NCBI RefSeq assembly: GCF_002531825.1
Contig: NZ_NWSX01000061.1
Span: forward strand, 1 to 34,804
Origin: Rhizobium sp. J15
GTDB taxonomy: Bacteria > Pseudomonadota > Alphaproteobacteria > Rhizobiales > Rhizobiaceae
Direction of reading: 5' to 3'
DNA: 34,804 nt
Shown here one piece after another: positions 7,870 through 15,911 of the stretch; the stretch's first letter is position 1; every line of letters starts with the position of its first letter. The notes below the pieces were generated by a model. The model searched no databases, was not told the DNA's origin, and was given only the letters and a program-made list of their open reading frames with translations. A program made the translations under genes and the position numbers.

Positions 7870-7902
7870 TAATTTTCGCAAAACTCTATAATTTCGAAAA
7901 TA
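7870..7902. promoter_or_regulatory. Candidate GntR operators, copies 2 and 3, with a TATAAT box
   Basis: A degenerate copy, TAATTTTCGCAAAAC, at 7870-7884 is followed by TATAATTTCGAAAATA at 7887-7902. The first six bases of the latter are a perfect -10 hexamer for the rightward operon, so a repressor bound here would cover the promoter. No convincing -35 box is visible. Confidence 0.55.
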
Positions 7903-7976
7903 CCTTGCATGGACAATCTAACTGGCGTATCAGGGCTGCAGCGGAACAGAGCATCGCAATTTCAAGGGAGGAAGAA

Positions 7977-8882
7977 ATGACGCACCTCGTGCACGCCATT
8001 GGGCACCTGAAGGTCAATGTGACGAACCCGGATGCGGTTATTCGTGATTCGACCGAAATCTTGGGGTTAAGGGTTTCTCACCAGGAAAGGGATCAGACCT
8101 GGCTCAGCTCGAACGGGCGTGCGGCTGAGCTGGTGCTGATCCATGGGGACGAGAATTCGGCTCACACGATCGGTCTTGAAGCCCTGACGAAGGCCGATGT
8201 CGAGGCTGTGGTGTCGCGTATCGAGTCTGCCGGCTGCCGTATTCTCTCTCACCAACCAAGCCTGTCCTGCATGGATGCAGGCGTGACCTTCGCGACACCG
8301 GAAGGCTTGCGTTTCGAGGTCCATACGCCGATCCGCAACAACATTCGGGGGCAGCGTTTTCCCACGAACGGCATCATGCCGCGCCGCATTGACCACATCA
8401 ATCTGATTTCGCCGGATCCGGTTGCCACCAGGGCGCAGCTCGAAGCTATCGGCGGCATGAAGCTGTCCGAACGTATGGTCAATGATGCGCTCAGTTGGAT
8501 GTACGGAGGCAACCGCCAGCACCATGTTCTCGGTGTGGTCAAGGGTGCCGCAGCCGGGCTGCACCATGTCTCGTTCGAGTTTGTAGAGTTCAACATGTAT
8601 TGCCGGCTTGGCGATATTCTCGACCGCTTTGACCGGCAACTTCTTTGGGGCCCGGGACGGCATCGTCCGGGCGACAATACCTACGCCTATTACACCGATG
8701 CCAGCGGCATGATGATCGAATGCTCTGGTCCGATGTCGCATATCGCTGACGATGCGAATTTCGAGCCGAACGTCATAACGAACTTGGAACGCCCCGGTAA
8801 CGTCCGCGACATGAACGTCTGGGGCACGCCGGCGCCATTGGAATGGCGTGAATATTTCCATCCTTTCACCAAGATCGCCTGA
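7977..8882 (+). CDS. Extradiol-type ring-cleavage dioxygenase (VOC, two domains)
   Basis: A 301-residue protein of the vicinal-oxygen-chelate fold with two repeated modules, the layout of type I extradiol dioxygenases such as catechol 2,3-dioxygenase. In the C-terminal module the three Fe(II) ligands are visible: His in RRIDHINLIS, His in GLHHVSFEF and Glu in GMMIECSGP. The stretch GRHRPGDNTYAYYTDAS between them carries the family's catalytic His and Tyr; the usual Pro before the final Glu is replaced. The start at 7977 has an excellent AAGGGAGGAAG ribosome site; the frame is open far upstream but without one. First gene of an operon with the hydrolase (21 bases later) and the Ldh-type dehydrogenase. 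The substrate is presumably a catechol-like diol. Confidence 0.88.
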   Translation: MTHLVHAIGHLKVNVTNPDAVIRDSTEILGLRVSHQERDQTWLSSNGRAAELVLIHGDENSAHTIGLEALTKADVEAVVSRIESAGCRILSHQPSLSCMDAGVTFATPEGLRFEVHTPIRNNIRGQRFPTNGIMPRRIDHINLISPDPVATRAQLEAIGGMKLSERMVNDALSWMYGGNRQHHVLGVVKGAAAGLHHVSFEFVEFNMYCRLGDILDRFDRQLLWGPGRHRPGDNTYAYYTDASGMMIECSGPMSHIADDANFEPNVITNLERPGNVRDMNVWGTPAPLEWREYFHPFTKIA

Positions 8883-8903
8883 ACAAATCTGAGGTAAGAC
8901 GCC

Positions 8904-9791
8904 ATGCAAGAAAAGCTCACGTTTATGTCGGACGGACTGAAGATATCAGCCGTGCTCCATATCCCGGACGCTCGCCAGGCCGGGCAGAAGCTCCCCGCAT
9001 TCATCGTCTGCCACGGTTTTGTCGGCTCCAAGGACGAAAGCCACGCGCAGATTCAGGCCGAAATGATGGAAACATTCGGCTATATCGCCTTGCGGTTCGA
9101 TTTTCGCAGCTGCGGCGAAAGCGAGGGGGAGCGTGCGCAGGTGCGCTGCTTCGACCAGGTTGCTGATGCCAAGAACGCCCTGACGTTCCTTGCCGGCCGA
9201 GAGGAAGTGGATTCGGCGCGTATTGGCATAACTGGTCATAGTTTCGGTGCGGCCGTCTCTGTCTACACGGCAGGCGTCGACGAGCGTGTTGCCTGCTGCC
9301 TCTCGTCCTGTGGTTGGGGTAACGGCGAGCGAAAGTTCCGCGGCCAGCACCCGACGCCGGAATCATGGGATAAGTTCATCGGCATTCTCGAAAACGGTCG
9401 CAAGCATAAGCAAGAGACTGGCGAAAGCCTCTGGATGTCCCGCTTCGATGCCGTCCCGATCCCTGAACATCTGCGCAAGAACCTCTCTCCGAAGGCGATC
9501 ATGGAGATCCCGGTCGAAACTGCGTGGTCGATGTATAATTTCCGTGCGGACGATGTCATCGGCAATATCGCGCCGCGCCCGTTGCTTTTGTTCCACACCG
9601 CCAATGACATCATCACGCCGACAAGCGAATCCATCCGCATGTTCGAGAGGGCCGGCCAGCCAACCGAACTCATGTTGATTGATACGACGGCGCACTTCCC
9701 GCTCGCACCAAGCGATGCGCCGCGCACCAAGGCGATGATGAAAGGTTGGCTCGACAAGTTCTTTCCGTCCCCGCTGAGCACTGCGTCATGA
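8904..9791 (+). CDS. Alpha/beta hydrolase
   Basis: A 295-residue serine hydrolase. The nucleophile elbow GITGHSFGAA places Ser near residue 115, the acid is probably the Asp in FHTANDIITP (near 233), and the His is in DTTAHFPLAP (near 260). The early AFIVCHGFVGSK is the oxyanion-hole strand. The layout fits the small-esterase/dienelactone-hydrolase-like group. Lying directly after a ring-cleavage dioxygenase, it may hydrolyse the cleavage product or an ester substrate, but a specific C-C hydrolase signature is not evident. Its stop overlaps the next start (ATGA at 9788-9791). Confidence 0.88.
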   Translation: MQEKLTFMSDGLKISAVLHIPDARQAGQKLPAFIVCHGFVGSKDESHAQIQAEMMETFGYIALRFDFRSCGESEGERAQVRCFDQVADAKNALTFLAGREEVDSARIGITGHSFGAAVSVYTAGVDERVACCLSSCGWGNGERKFRGQHPTPESWDKFIGILENGRKHKQETGESLWMSRFDAVPIPEHLRKNLSPKAIMEIPVETAWSMYNFRADDVIGNIAPRPLLLFHTANDIITPTSESIRMFERAGQPTELMLIDTTAHFPLAPSDAPRTKAMMKGWLDKFFPSPLSTAS

Positions 9792-10843
9792 GTGAAGCTT
9801 CCGAGACAAAGCCTATTAGCAGGCAGGTGCTGGAGGATTTTGCCGCGGCGCTTTTGCAGGCAGGTGGCTTTAGCGAACAATACGCGGAACAGTCCGCCGA
9901 GCTTTTGGTCTGGGCCAATATGCGGGGCACCGATTCCCACGGCGTCTTGCGCATCCCACGCTACATCGAAATGGTGGAGCTCGGCATCGTAAGGGGCTGC
10001 GCCGAGCCCACCGTGTCGCATGAATTTGGCGCGATTTGCCGATTGGACGGCAATCTTGTTCCAGGCGCGATCGGGATGTCGGTGGCGACAAAGAAGGCCA
10101 TCGGGCTTGCCGGGACGTTCGGCATCGGTCTGTGCGAGATTTCCCGCATAAGCCATTCGGGCGCAATCGGCTATTTCGCTGAGAAGATCGCCCGGACCGG
10201 AATGATCGGTATTGTCATGTCGGCCTCAAAGCCATTGATGGTCTATCATGGAGCCCGGGGTGAGGGGGTTTCGACCAATCCGATTGCGATCAGTGCACCG
10301 GCTGGAGAAGGACAAAACCCTCTGATCTTCGATATGTCGACTGCAGCAGTCGCGCTCGGCAAGATCATGGCGGCAAAGGACGCGGGCCACCCGATCCCTC
10401 CGGACTGGGCCGTGAACGTTGAGGGCGTCCCGACAACCGATCCTTCCAAAGTCAAGGCGGTGCTACCGATGGCAGGACCAAAGGGCTCCGGTCTATCGTT
10501 GATGATTGAGGTTCTGGTGAGTGTACTTGGTGGCAATCCGCTGATTTCCGCAGCCCTCTTGGAGAAGAAGGACAACGGCTTTAACGGCTTGGCAATAGCC
10601 ATCAATCCGTTGGCGTTCGGACTGCCGCATGCGGTCGTGGAAGACATCGCGGCACTGGCACGCGCCATCAAAGGCCTGCCGCCGGCGGCCGGCATCAAGG
10701 AGGTGCTGTTGCCTGGAGAGCGAGGATATCTGGCGGCTGCAAGGCGAAGCGCTGACGGTATTCCAATTGCCGCAGGTACCGCCAAGCGTCTGGCGGAGGA
10801 AGGTGTCAAGCGGGGTGTTGCCGTGCCGGCGGAATTTTCTTGA
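9788..10843 (+). CDS. Ldh-family (malate/L-lactate/ureidoglycolate-type) NAD(P) dehydrogenase
   Basis: A 351-residue oxidoreductase of the Ldh2/malate-dehydrogenase-2 family, which interconverts 2-hydroxy and 2-oxo acids with NAD(P) in a fold unlike classical dehydrogenases. The signature MRGTDSHGVLRIPRYIE contains the catalytic His, and RISHSGAIGYFAEKIA and GPKGSGLSLMIE are conserved family blocks. The start at 9788 overlaps the hydrolase stop by four bases; the track-like longer start at 9746 would lie deep in the hydrolase gene. It may reduce the keto acid released by ring cleavage or work on a lactate-like side product; this is inference from context. Confidence 0.9.
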   Translation: MSEASETKPISRQVLEDFAAALLQAGGFSEQYAEQSAELLVWANMRGTDSHGVLRIPRYIEMVELGIVRGCAEPTVSHEFGAICRLDGNLVPGAIGMSVATKKAIGLAGTFGIGLCEISRISHSGAIGYFAEKIARTGMIGIVMSASKPLMVYHGARGEGVSTNPIAISAPAGEGQNPLIFDMSTAAVALGKIMAAKDAGHPIPPDWAVNVEGVPTTDPSKVKAVLPMAGPKGSGLSLMIEVLVSVLGGNPLISAALLEKKDNGFNGLAIAINPLAFGLPHAVVEDIAALARAIKGLPPAAGIKEVLLPGERGYLAAARRSADGIPIAAGTAKRLAEEGVKRGVAVPAEFS

Positions 10844-10912
10844 CCGGCACCGCAGCGCTCTCGCGCGAAACGGCGCTGGCCAGACCCCTTTCCTTCAAGA
10901 GGTCTATCCAGG

Positions 10913-10990
10913 CTTGTTCTGGAAACCGAAATCACGATCGACGCTCCGCCGCAGTTGGTCTGGAGTGTTCTCGATGATCTCCGGAGTTAG
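10913..10990 (+). pseudogene. Remnant resembling the N-terminus of an SRPBCC-domain protein
   Basis: A 25-codon frame reads LETEITIDAPPQLVWSVLDD before a TAG. The pattern of alternating strand, IDAPP and VWSVLDD is the usual start of SRPBCC/polyketide-cyclase-like proteins. There is no start codon and no continuation, so it looks like a fragment. Confidence 0.4.
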
Positions 10991-11028
10991 CCGGCTTGAA
11001 ACGAAGTGCTGCCCGAGCTGAAGGGGGC

Positions 11029-11195
11029 CGCATCGGCATCGCAGGCGTCCGCGGCCGCACCGGCGTGCCTGACATCGCCGACTGGTACATGCAGGGCAAG
11101 ATCGAGATCAAACCGGTCACCCACACCTGGCCCTCGAAGACATCAACAAGGAGTTCGAACTTCGGGCTAAAGCGTCCGTCGCGTGGTCTTCTGCT
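11029..11195 (+). pseudogene. Relic of the C-terminus of a class III alcohol dehydrogenase (FrmA-like)
   Basis: The translated text GVRGRTGVPDIADWYMQGKI followed by EIKPVTHT matches the conserved C-terminal region of glutathione-dependent formaldehyde dehydrogenase. The next conserved piece, LALEDINKEFEL, continues in another frame, and a third frame gives SVRRVVF at the end. At least two frameshifts separate these parts and the N-terminal three quarters of the gene are missing. It lies between the dioxygenase operon and pntA. Confidence 0.65.
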
Positions 11196-11239
11196 GACTG
11201 CGCGATTTGATCAGAATTCTAAAGCGTTGGGAGGATGAC

Positions 11240-12811
11240 TTGCTGATTGGTGCCCTGAAAGAGATATGGGAAGGCGAGGCGCGGGTTGCGGTGACGCCTG
11301 AGAGCGCACTCCAACTGCGCAAACTCGGATATGAGTGCGTCGTCGAGACTGGTGCTGGCGAAGCGGCCGGATTTTCTGACGACACCTATCGTGCAGCCGG
11401 CGTTGTCGTGGTCGAGACGGCGACGGCGCTTTACGAAGCAGCCGATGCGATCGTTAAAGTGCGTCCGCCGGAAACCTCGGAAGTACAGCGCCTGCGTGCC
11501 GGCCAGACGCTGATCTCGTTCTTCTATCCCGCGCAGAACGCAGAGTTGCTGGAAGAGGCTCGGGCCAGGGGCGCCAATGTCATCGCCATGGACATGGTGC
11601 CGCGCATCTCGCGTGCCCAGAAGATGGACGCCCTGTCGTCGATGGCCAATATCGCCGGCTATCGCGCTGTGATCGAGGCCGGCAGCAATTTCGGGCGGTT
11701 CTTCACCGGCCAGGTAACGGCGGCAGGCAAGATGCCGCCGGCCAAGGTGCTGGTGATCGGCGCCGGCGTCGCCGGCCTTGCGGCGATCGGCACAGCAACC
11801 TCGCTCGGCGCCATCACCTATGCCTTCGACGTGCGTCCCGAGGTCGCCGAGCAGATCGAGAGCATGGGCGCCGAATTCGTCTATCTCGACTTCGATGAGC
11901 AGCAGGATGGCGCAGCGACCGGCGGTTATGCCGCGCCATCGTCGCCGGAGTTCCGGGAGAAGCAGCTTCAAAAGTTCCGCGAACTGGCGCCTGAGATCGA
12001 TATCGTCATCACCACGGCGCTGATCCCCGGCCGGGATGCGCCGAAGCTCTGGCTCGCCGACATGGTGGCGATGATGAAGCCCGGCTCGGTGATCGTCGAC
12101 CTCGCCGCCGAGCGCGGCGGCAATTGCGATCTCACCGTCGCCGACAGCCGTGTCGTTTCCGACAATGGCGTCATCGTCATCGGCTACACGGACTTCCCAA
12201 GCCGCATGGCAGCCCAGGCCTCAACGCTTTATGCGAACAACATCCGTCACATGATGGCGGACCTCACACCGGCGAAGGACGGCGTCATCGTCCACAACAT
12301 GGAAGACGATGTCATCCGCGGCGCGACCGTCACCTTCGCAGGAGCGATCACCTATCCGCCGCCACCGCCCAAGATCCAGGCCATTGCCGCACAGAAGCCA
12401 AAGGAAAAGGCAAAGGAGCCGACACTGGAGGAGAAACGTGCGGCCGAGACCGCCGCCTTCAGGGTGCAGACGAAGAACCAGGGCATGCTGCTCGCCTCAG
12501 GCACCGCGCTTCTGCTTCTCGCGGGCGCCTTTGCACCGGCAAGTTTCATGAGCCATTTCATCGTCTTCGTGCTTGCCTGCTTCGTCGGCTTCCAGGTCAT
12601 CTGGAACGTCTCGCATTCGCTGCACACGCCGCTGATGGCCGTGACCAATGCCGTCTCCGGCATCGTCATCCTGGGCGCGCTCCTGCAGATCGGCTCCGGG
12701 AGCGCGCTGGTGACGACACTGGCGGCGCTGTCGGTGCTGATTGCCACCATCAACATCGTCGGCGGCTTCCTCGTGACACGGCGCATGCTCGCCATGTTCC
12801 AGAAGTCCTGA
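11240..12811 (+). CDS. pntA: Proton-translocating NAD(P) transhydrogenase, alpha subunit (copy 1)
   Basis: With PntB this inner-membrane enzyme uses the proton gradient to reduce NADP with NADH. The 523-residue protein has the AlaDH/PNT N-terminal domain (residues ~1-140, starting IGALKEIWEGEARVAVTP), the NAD-binding domain with VLVIGAGVAGLAAIG (~170-184), a Pro-rich linker PPPPPKIQ near 385 and membrane helices in the last ~110 residues (ASGTALLLLAGAFA and following). This is the fused E. coli-type alpha subunit. The start is taken as TTG at 11240, six bases after GGGAGG (11229-11234) and aligned with MKIG of copy 2; no suitable ATG exists. pntB follows after 19 bases. A second copy lies at 31589. 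Confidence 0.95.
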   Translation: MLIGALKEIWEGEARVAVTPESALQLRKLGYECVVETGAGEAAGFSDDTYRAAGVVVVETATALYEAADAIVKVRPPETSEVQRLRAGQTLISFFYPAQNAELLEEARARGANVIAMDMVPRISRAQKMDALSSMANIAGYRAVIEAGSNFGRFFTGQVTAAGKMPPAKVLVIGAGVAGLAAIGTATSLGAITYAFDVRPEVAEQIESMGAEFVYLDFDEQQDGAATGGYAAPSSPEFREKQLQKFRELAPEIDIVITTALIPGRDAPKLWLADMVAMMKPGSVIVDLAAERGGNCDLTVADSRVVSDNGVIVIGYTDFPSRMAAQASTLYANNIRHMMADLTPAKDGVIVHNMEDDVIRGATVTFAGAITYPPPPPKIQAIAAQKPKEKAKEPTLEEKRAAETAAFRVQTKNQGMLLASGTALLLLAGAFAPASFMSHFIVFVLACFVGFQVIWNVSHSLHTPLMAVTNAVSGIVILGALLQIGSGSALVTTLAALSVLIATINIVGGFLVTRRMLAMFQKS

Positions 12812-12830
12812 GCGGCTAAGGATTTTCAAA

Positions 12831-14264
12831 ATGACCATCGGTATCGTCTCGGCCGCCTACATCGCCGCCGCCGTTCTCTTCATCCTGTCGCTCGGCGGCC
12901 TTTCCGGCCAGGAAAGCGCCAAGCGCGCCGTCTGGTACGGCATATCAGGCATGGGGCTTGCCGCCATCGCCACCATATTCGGGCCAGGTGTCGGCAACTG
13001 GCTGGTCATCGCGCTGATGATCGCCGGCGGCTCGGTGCTCGGGCACTATGTCGCCTCGCGCGTGCAGATGACCGAGATGCCGCAGCTCGTCGCCGCGCTG
13101 CATTCCTTCGTCGGTCTCGCCGCGGTGTTCATCGGCTTCAGCGCGCATCTGGAGGCTGCCCGCGTCGCCGGCCTCGATGAGGCCGCCCGTGCCGCCCTTG
13201 ACGGTTTTGCCGGCATCCTCGCCCATAAGGCGCCGGTCGAACTTTCGATCATGAAGGTCGAGGTCTTCCTCGGCATCTTCATCGGCGCGGTCACTTTCAC
13301 CGGCTCCGTCGTCGCCTTCGGCAAGCTCGCCGGCAAGGTGGACGGCAAGGCAAGGAAGCTGACAGGCGGCCATGTCCTCAATGCCGGCGCGGCCATTCTG
13401 TCGCTGATCCTGATGCTGATCTATGTGAACGGCGCCGAGATCTGGGCACTCGGATTGATAACGGCGCTCGCCTTCTTCATCGGCTATCACCTGATCATGG
13501 GCATCGGCGGCGCCGACATGCCGGTGGTCGTCTCAATGCTGAACTCCTATTCCGGCTGGGCCGCGGCGGCGATCGGCTTTTCGCTCGGCAACGACCTGCT
13601 CATCGTCACCGGCGCCCTGGTCGGCTCCTCCGGCGCGATCCTTTCCTACATCATGTGCAAGGCGATGAACCGCTCCTTCGTCTCGGTCATCCTAGGCGGC
13701 TTCGGCGCGACCGGCGGACCGCAAATGGAGATCGTCGGCGAGCAGGTCGCCATCGATGCCGATGGCGTGGCGGCGGCACTCAACGATGCCGACAGCGTCA
13801 TCATCGTGCCAGGCTACGGCATGGCGGTGGCTCAGGCGCAACAGGCTGTTTCCGAACTCACGCGCAAGCTGCGCGCCGCCGGCAAGAGCGTCCGCTTCGC
13901 CATCCATCCGGTCGCCGGACGCCTGCCCGGGCACATGAACGTGCTGCTTGCCGAGGCCAAGGTCCCTTACGACATCGTGCTCGAGATGGACGAGATCAAC
14001 GACGACTTCCACGAAACCGACGTGGTCATCGTCATCGGCTCCAACGACATCGTCAATCCGGCCGCTCTGGAAGACCCGAATTCGCCGATCGCGGGCATGC
14101 CCGTGCTCGAAGTCTGGAAGGCAAAGCAGGTGTTCGTTTCCAAGCGCGGTCAGGGAACCGGTTATTCCGGCATCGAGAACCCGCTGTTCTTCAAGGACAA
14201 CACCCGCATGTTCTACGGCGATGCGAAGAAGAGCATCGAACAGTTGCTGCCGGCATTTGGGTAA
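12831..14264 (+). CDS. pntB: Proton-translocating NAD(P) transhydrogenase, beta subunit (copy 1)
   Basis: The 477-residue partner of PntA. The first ~270 residues are a bundle of hydrophobic helices that form the proton channel with the alpha subunit (for example IAAAVLFILSLGGLSGQESA at the N-terminus). The C-terminal ~190 residues are the NADP(H)-binding domain III with the signature VPGYGMAVAQAQ, followed by the conserved HPVAGRLPGHMNVLLAEA and the acidic VLEMDEIND. The length is normal. A ribosome site AAGGA is placed about nine bases before the ATG. This copy is intact, unlike the frameshifted copy at 33182. Confidence 0.96.
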   Translation: MTIGIVSAAYIAAAVLFILSLGGLSGQESAKRAVWYGISGMGLAAIATIFGPGVGNWLVIALMIAGGSVLGHYVASRVQMTEMPQLVAALHSFVGLAAVFIGFSAHLEAARVAGLDEAARAALDGFAGILAHKAPVELSIMKVEVFLGIFIGAVTFTGSVVAFGKLAGKVDGKARKLTGGHVLNAGAAILSLILMLIYVNGAEIWALGLITALAFFIGYHLIMGIGGADMPVVVSMLNSYSGWAAAAIGFSLGNDLLIVTGALVGSSGAILSYIMCKAMNRSFVSVILGGFGATGGPQMEIVGEQVAIDADGVAAALNDADSVIIVPGYGMAVAQAQQAVSELTRKLRAAGKSVRFAIHPVAGRLPGHMNVLLAEAKVPYDIVLEMDEINDDFHETDVVIVIGSNDIVNPAALEDPNSPIAGMPVLEVWKAKQVFVSKRGQGTGYSGIENPLFFKDNTRMFYGDAKKSIEQLLPAFG

Positions 14265-14358
14265 GATTTGCAACTGGCTGGAATGGCTCAGTTCTCGCAG
14301 AGCGGACTAGCAGCAATGACGAACGGCGATGCCGCGACTGAGGTGCCGTTGATGGAGG

Positions 14359-14590
14359 GTCGGGCACATCGCTGCAATTTCCGTGGTCGCGCAGGAGCAG
14401 TCGACTGGGCATTCCGAGGTTGATATGGCCGTCCATCATATGGATCATGCCACCCAACAGAATGCTCCATGGTCGAGCAGATGAGTGCTGAGGGCGCAGG
14501 TCTCGTGAACGAAAGTGCTGAGCTCCGAAAACTTTTCTCGAGCTTTCGGCTGAAACACAGAGCCATGTTATCTCCTGTCGTGGGAGAATA
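14359..14590 (+). pseudogene. Relic of a chemoreceptor (MCP) C-terminus
   Basis: Two frames together spell the end of a methyl-accepting chemotaxis protein: VVAQEQSTGHSEVDMAVHHM then DHATQQNA, and after a one-base shift near 14465-14468, MVEQMSAEGAGLVNESAELR. The motif (T)QQNAxMVEQ is also seen in the intact receptor of this window (minus strand, near its C-terminus). The rest of the receptor is absent. A second unrelated open frame on the minus strand here is a shadow. Confidence 0.65.
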
Positions 14591-14723
14591 GCTGCCACCC
14601 GACAAGCGCCTGGCATCTTAGCCGGCAAGCCCCCCCGCGACCCCGGCATGTTGGTTTGCTACCCGTCTGGCATATTTGACTGAGAGTCGCCTCCCCTGTT
14701 CCCAATTCTCAAAGAGGCGTTTC

Positions 14724-15551
14724 TTAAGCCACTGGGTTTCGCAATACGCCAATGCCGTCGACTTCTACTTCCACGACATCGCCGACCTGCAGGAACCTTG
14801 GCGGCTGAAGGCTGGAACCGAACCCTTTTGGGGTGCCGGTCACGATAACATCGCCCGGTTCCAGCCTCGTGAACTGACTTAGGTAGGAGATCAGCCACGG
14901 TATGGGGAACATCATACGCCTGGTATTGGTCGACTGACGTAGTTCGCCGTTTACCGTGGTCCGGAGATCCAATCCCGAGGGGTCGGGAATCTCGTCGGCG
15001 GACACCATCCACGGTCCGAATCCGGCAGATTGTACGAAGTTCTTGCCAGGCGTGAATTGAGAAGAGTGTTTCTGCCAATCACGGACGCTGCCGTCGTTGA
15101 AGCACGAGTAGCCTGCGATATGTGCGAGGGCGTCGGATTCGGTGATCCTGTGGCCCGCCCGACCGATTATAACGGCCAGCTCGCCTTCGTAGTCGAATTT
15201 GTCAGACACATCGGGCTTGAGCAGCGGTGTGTTATGGCCTGTCTGGGCATTGGCGAACCTGGTGAAGACAACGGGGTATTCAGGCTCGTCCGGGGAAGGG
15301 GAATCGCTTTCACGATAGTTGATCGCCACGCAGATGACCTTCTCGGGATTAGGAATTACAGGCTGAAGCACCACGTCAGCGAGGTCGAAATCCGTCTTGA
15401 GATCGGATTCCCGACCGAGGTTGTCGAAATGCGACGCAATGTGACTCTTCAGGTCTGGCAGGCCCGTCCGCAGGCCGAGATCGCAAACAGAATGACCATT
15501 GACACAACCATATCGTGACGTGCTGTCGTGGATGAAGCTTACATATCGCAT
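14724..15551 (-). CDS. Fumarylacetoacetate hydrolase (FAH) family protein
   Basis: A 275-residue member of the FAH family, which hydrolyses, hydrates, isomerises or decarboxylates 2-oxo acids formed in aromatic-ring breakdown. Family blocks visible are PEKVICVAINYRES, the metal-site DYEGELAVIIGR, GYSCFNDGSVRDWQK, and VTGTPKGFG near the C-terminus. The second ATG (15551) is preferred because AGAGGA lies nine bases upstream; the first ATG (15560) abuts that site. It is divergent from the alcohol dehydrogenase operon, and a copy of the ATTTCGAAAAT motif lies directly upstream of its ribosome site. The exact reaction cannot be fixed from sequence. Confidence 0.9.
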   Translation of the reverse strand: MRYVSFIHDSTSRYGCVNGHSVCDLGLRTGLPDLKSHIASHFDNLGRESDLKTDFDLADVVLQPVIPNPEKVICVAINYRESDSPSPDEPEYPVVFTRFANAQTGHNTPLLKPDVSDKFDYEGELAVIIGRAGHRITESDALAHIAGYSCFNDGSVRDWQKHSSQFTPGKNFVQSAGFGPWMVSADEIPDPSGLDLRTTVNGELRQSTNTRRMMFPIPWLISYLSQFTRLEPGDVIVTGTPKGFGSSLQPPRFLQVGDVVEVEVDGIGVLRNPVA

Positions 15552-15564
15552 TCGAAACATCCTC

Positions 15565-15579
15565 TAATTTCGAAAATAC
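15565..15579. promoter_or_regulatory. Candidate GntR operator before the FAH gene
   Basis: TAATTTCGAAAATAC lies immediately upstream of the FAH ribosome site and shares 13 consecutive bases with the copy at 7890-7903 before the dioxygenase operon. A looser relative, GATAATATCGTAAACA, follows at 15581-15596. Confidence 0.6.
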
Positions 15580-15807
15580 AGATAATATCGTAAACAACCA
15601 CCAGGTCGATTGACAAGCATGTCATCTGCTGGCTCCGCGTTTTGTTGAACACGCGTTGAACCAGTCGCGGCGAATCTGTCGATGGCGCTGAAGATTGAGG
15701 CTCCGCCAACATCATGCTGCCAGCGCGGAGGGAGGTTGGTGCCGCACCGGTCGTCTGAATGCCTGGCGCCACTGGCACCTCGATCCTGACCATGTCGGAC
15801 GAGCAAT
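15580..15807. other. Intergenic stretch between divergent operons
   Basis: About 230 bp between the two operator-like sites. Short frames cross it on the minus strand but none has a convincing ribosome site or recognisable product. I see no gene here. Confidence 0.3.
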
Positions 15808-15845
15808 GATATTTACGAAATCACTTGAATTTTCGAAAATATTAT
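15808..15845. promoter_or_regulatory. Candidate GntR operators before the dehydrogenase/transporter operon
   Basis: The perfect 12-bp palindrome ATTTTCGAAAAT lies at 15829-15840, preceded by a weaker relative GATATTTACGAAATCA at 15808-15823. A possible -10 box TATTAT (15840-15845) overlaps the palindrome edge. It is 72 bases upstream of the dehydrogenase start. Confidence 0.6.
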
Positions 15846-15911
15846 AGTAGCTCTTGCCGTATGGAGGAGCCAGCTGGAGGGGCTGGCAAATTTAGCAATC
15901 GGAGGAAAGCA

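Noticed and set aside
7749..7916. N-terminal extension of the GntR gene to 7916
   Set aside because: The added residues do not resemble a regulator and would place all operator copies inside coding sequence.
8067..8909. A 280-codon minus-strand frame opposite the dioxygenase
   Set aside because: The plus-strand gene has clear metal ligands and a ribosome site; this frame is an antisense shadow.
9263..10156. A 297-codon minus-strand frame across the hydrolase and Ldh genes
   Set aside because: It spans two well-supported plus-strand genes and shows no family features.
13692..14273. Minus-strand and alternative plus-strand frames over pntB copy 1
   Set aside because: PntB is intact and highly conserved here, so these are shadows.
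15539..15806. Two short minus-strand frames between the FAH and dehydrogenase genes
   Set aside because: No ribosome site, no recognisable motif, and they run through both operator sites.
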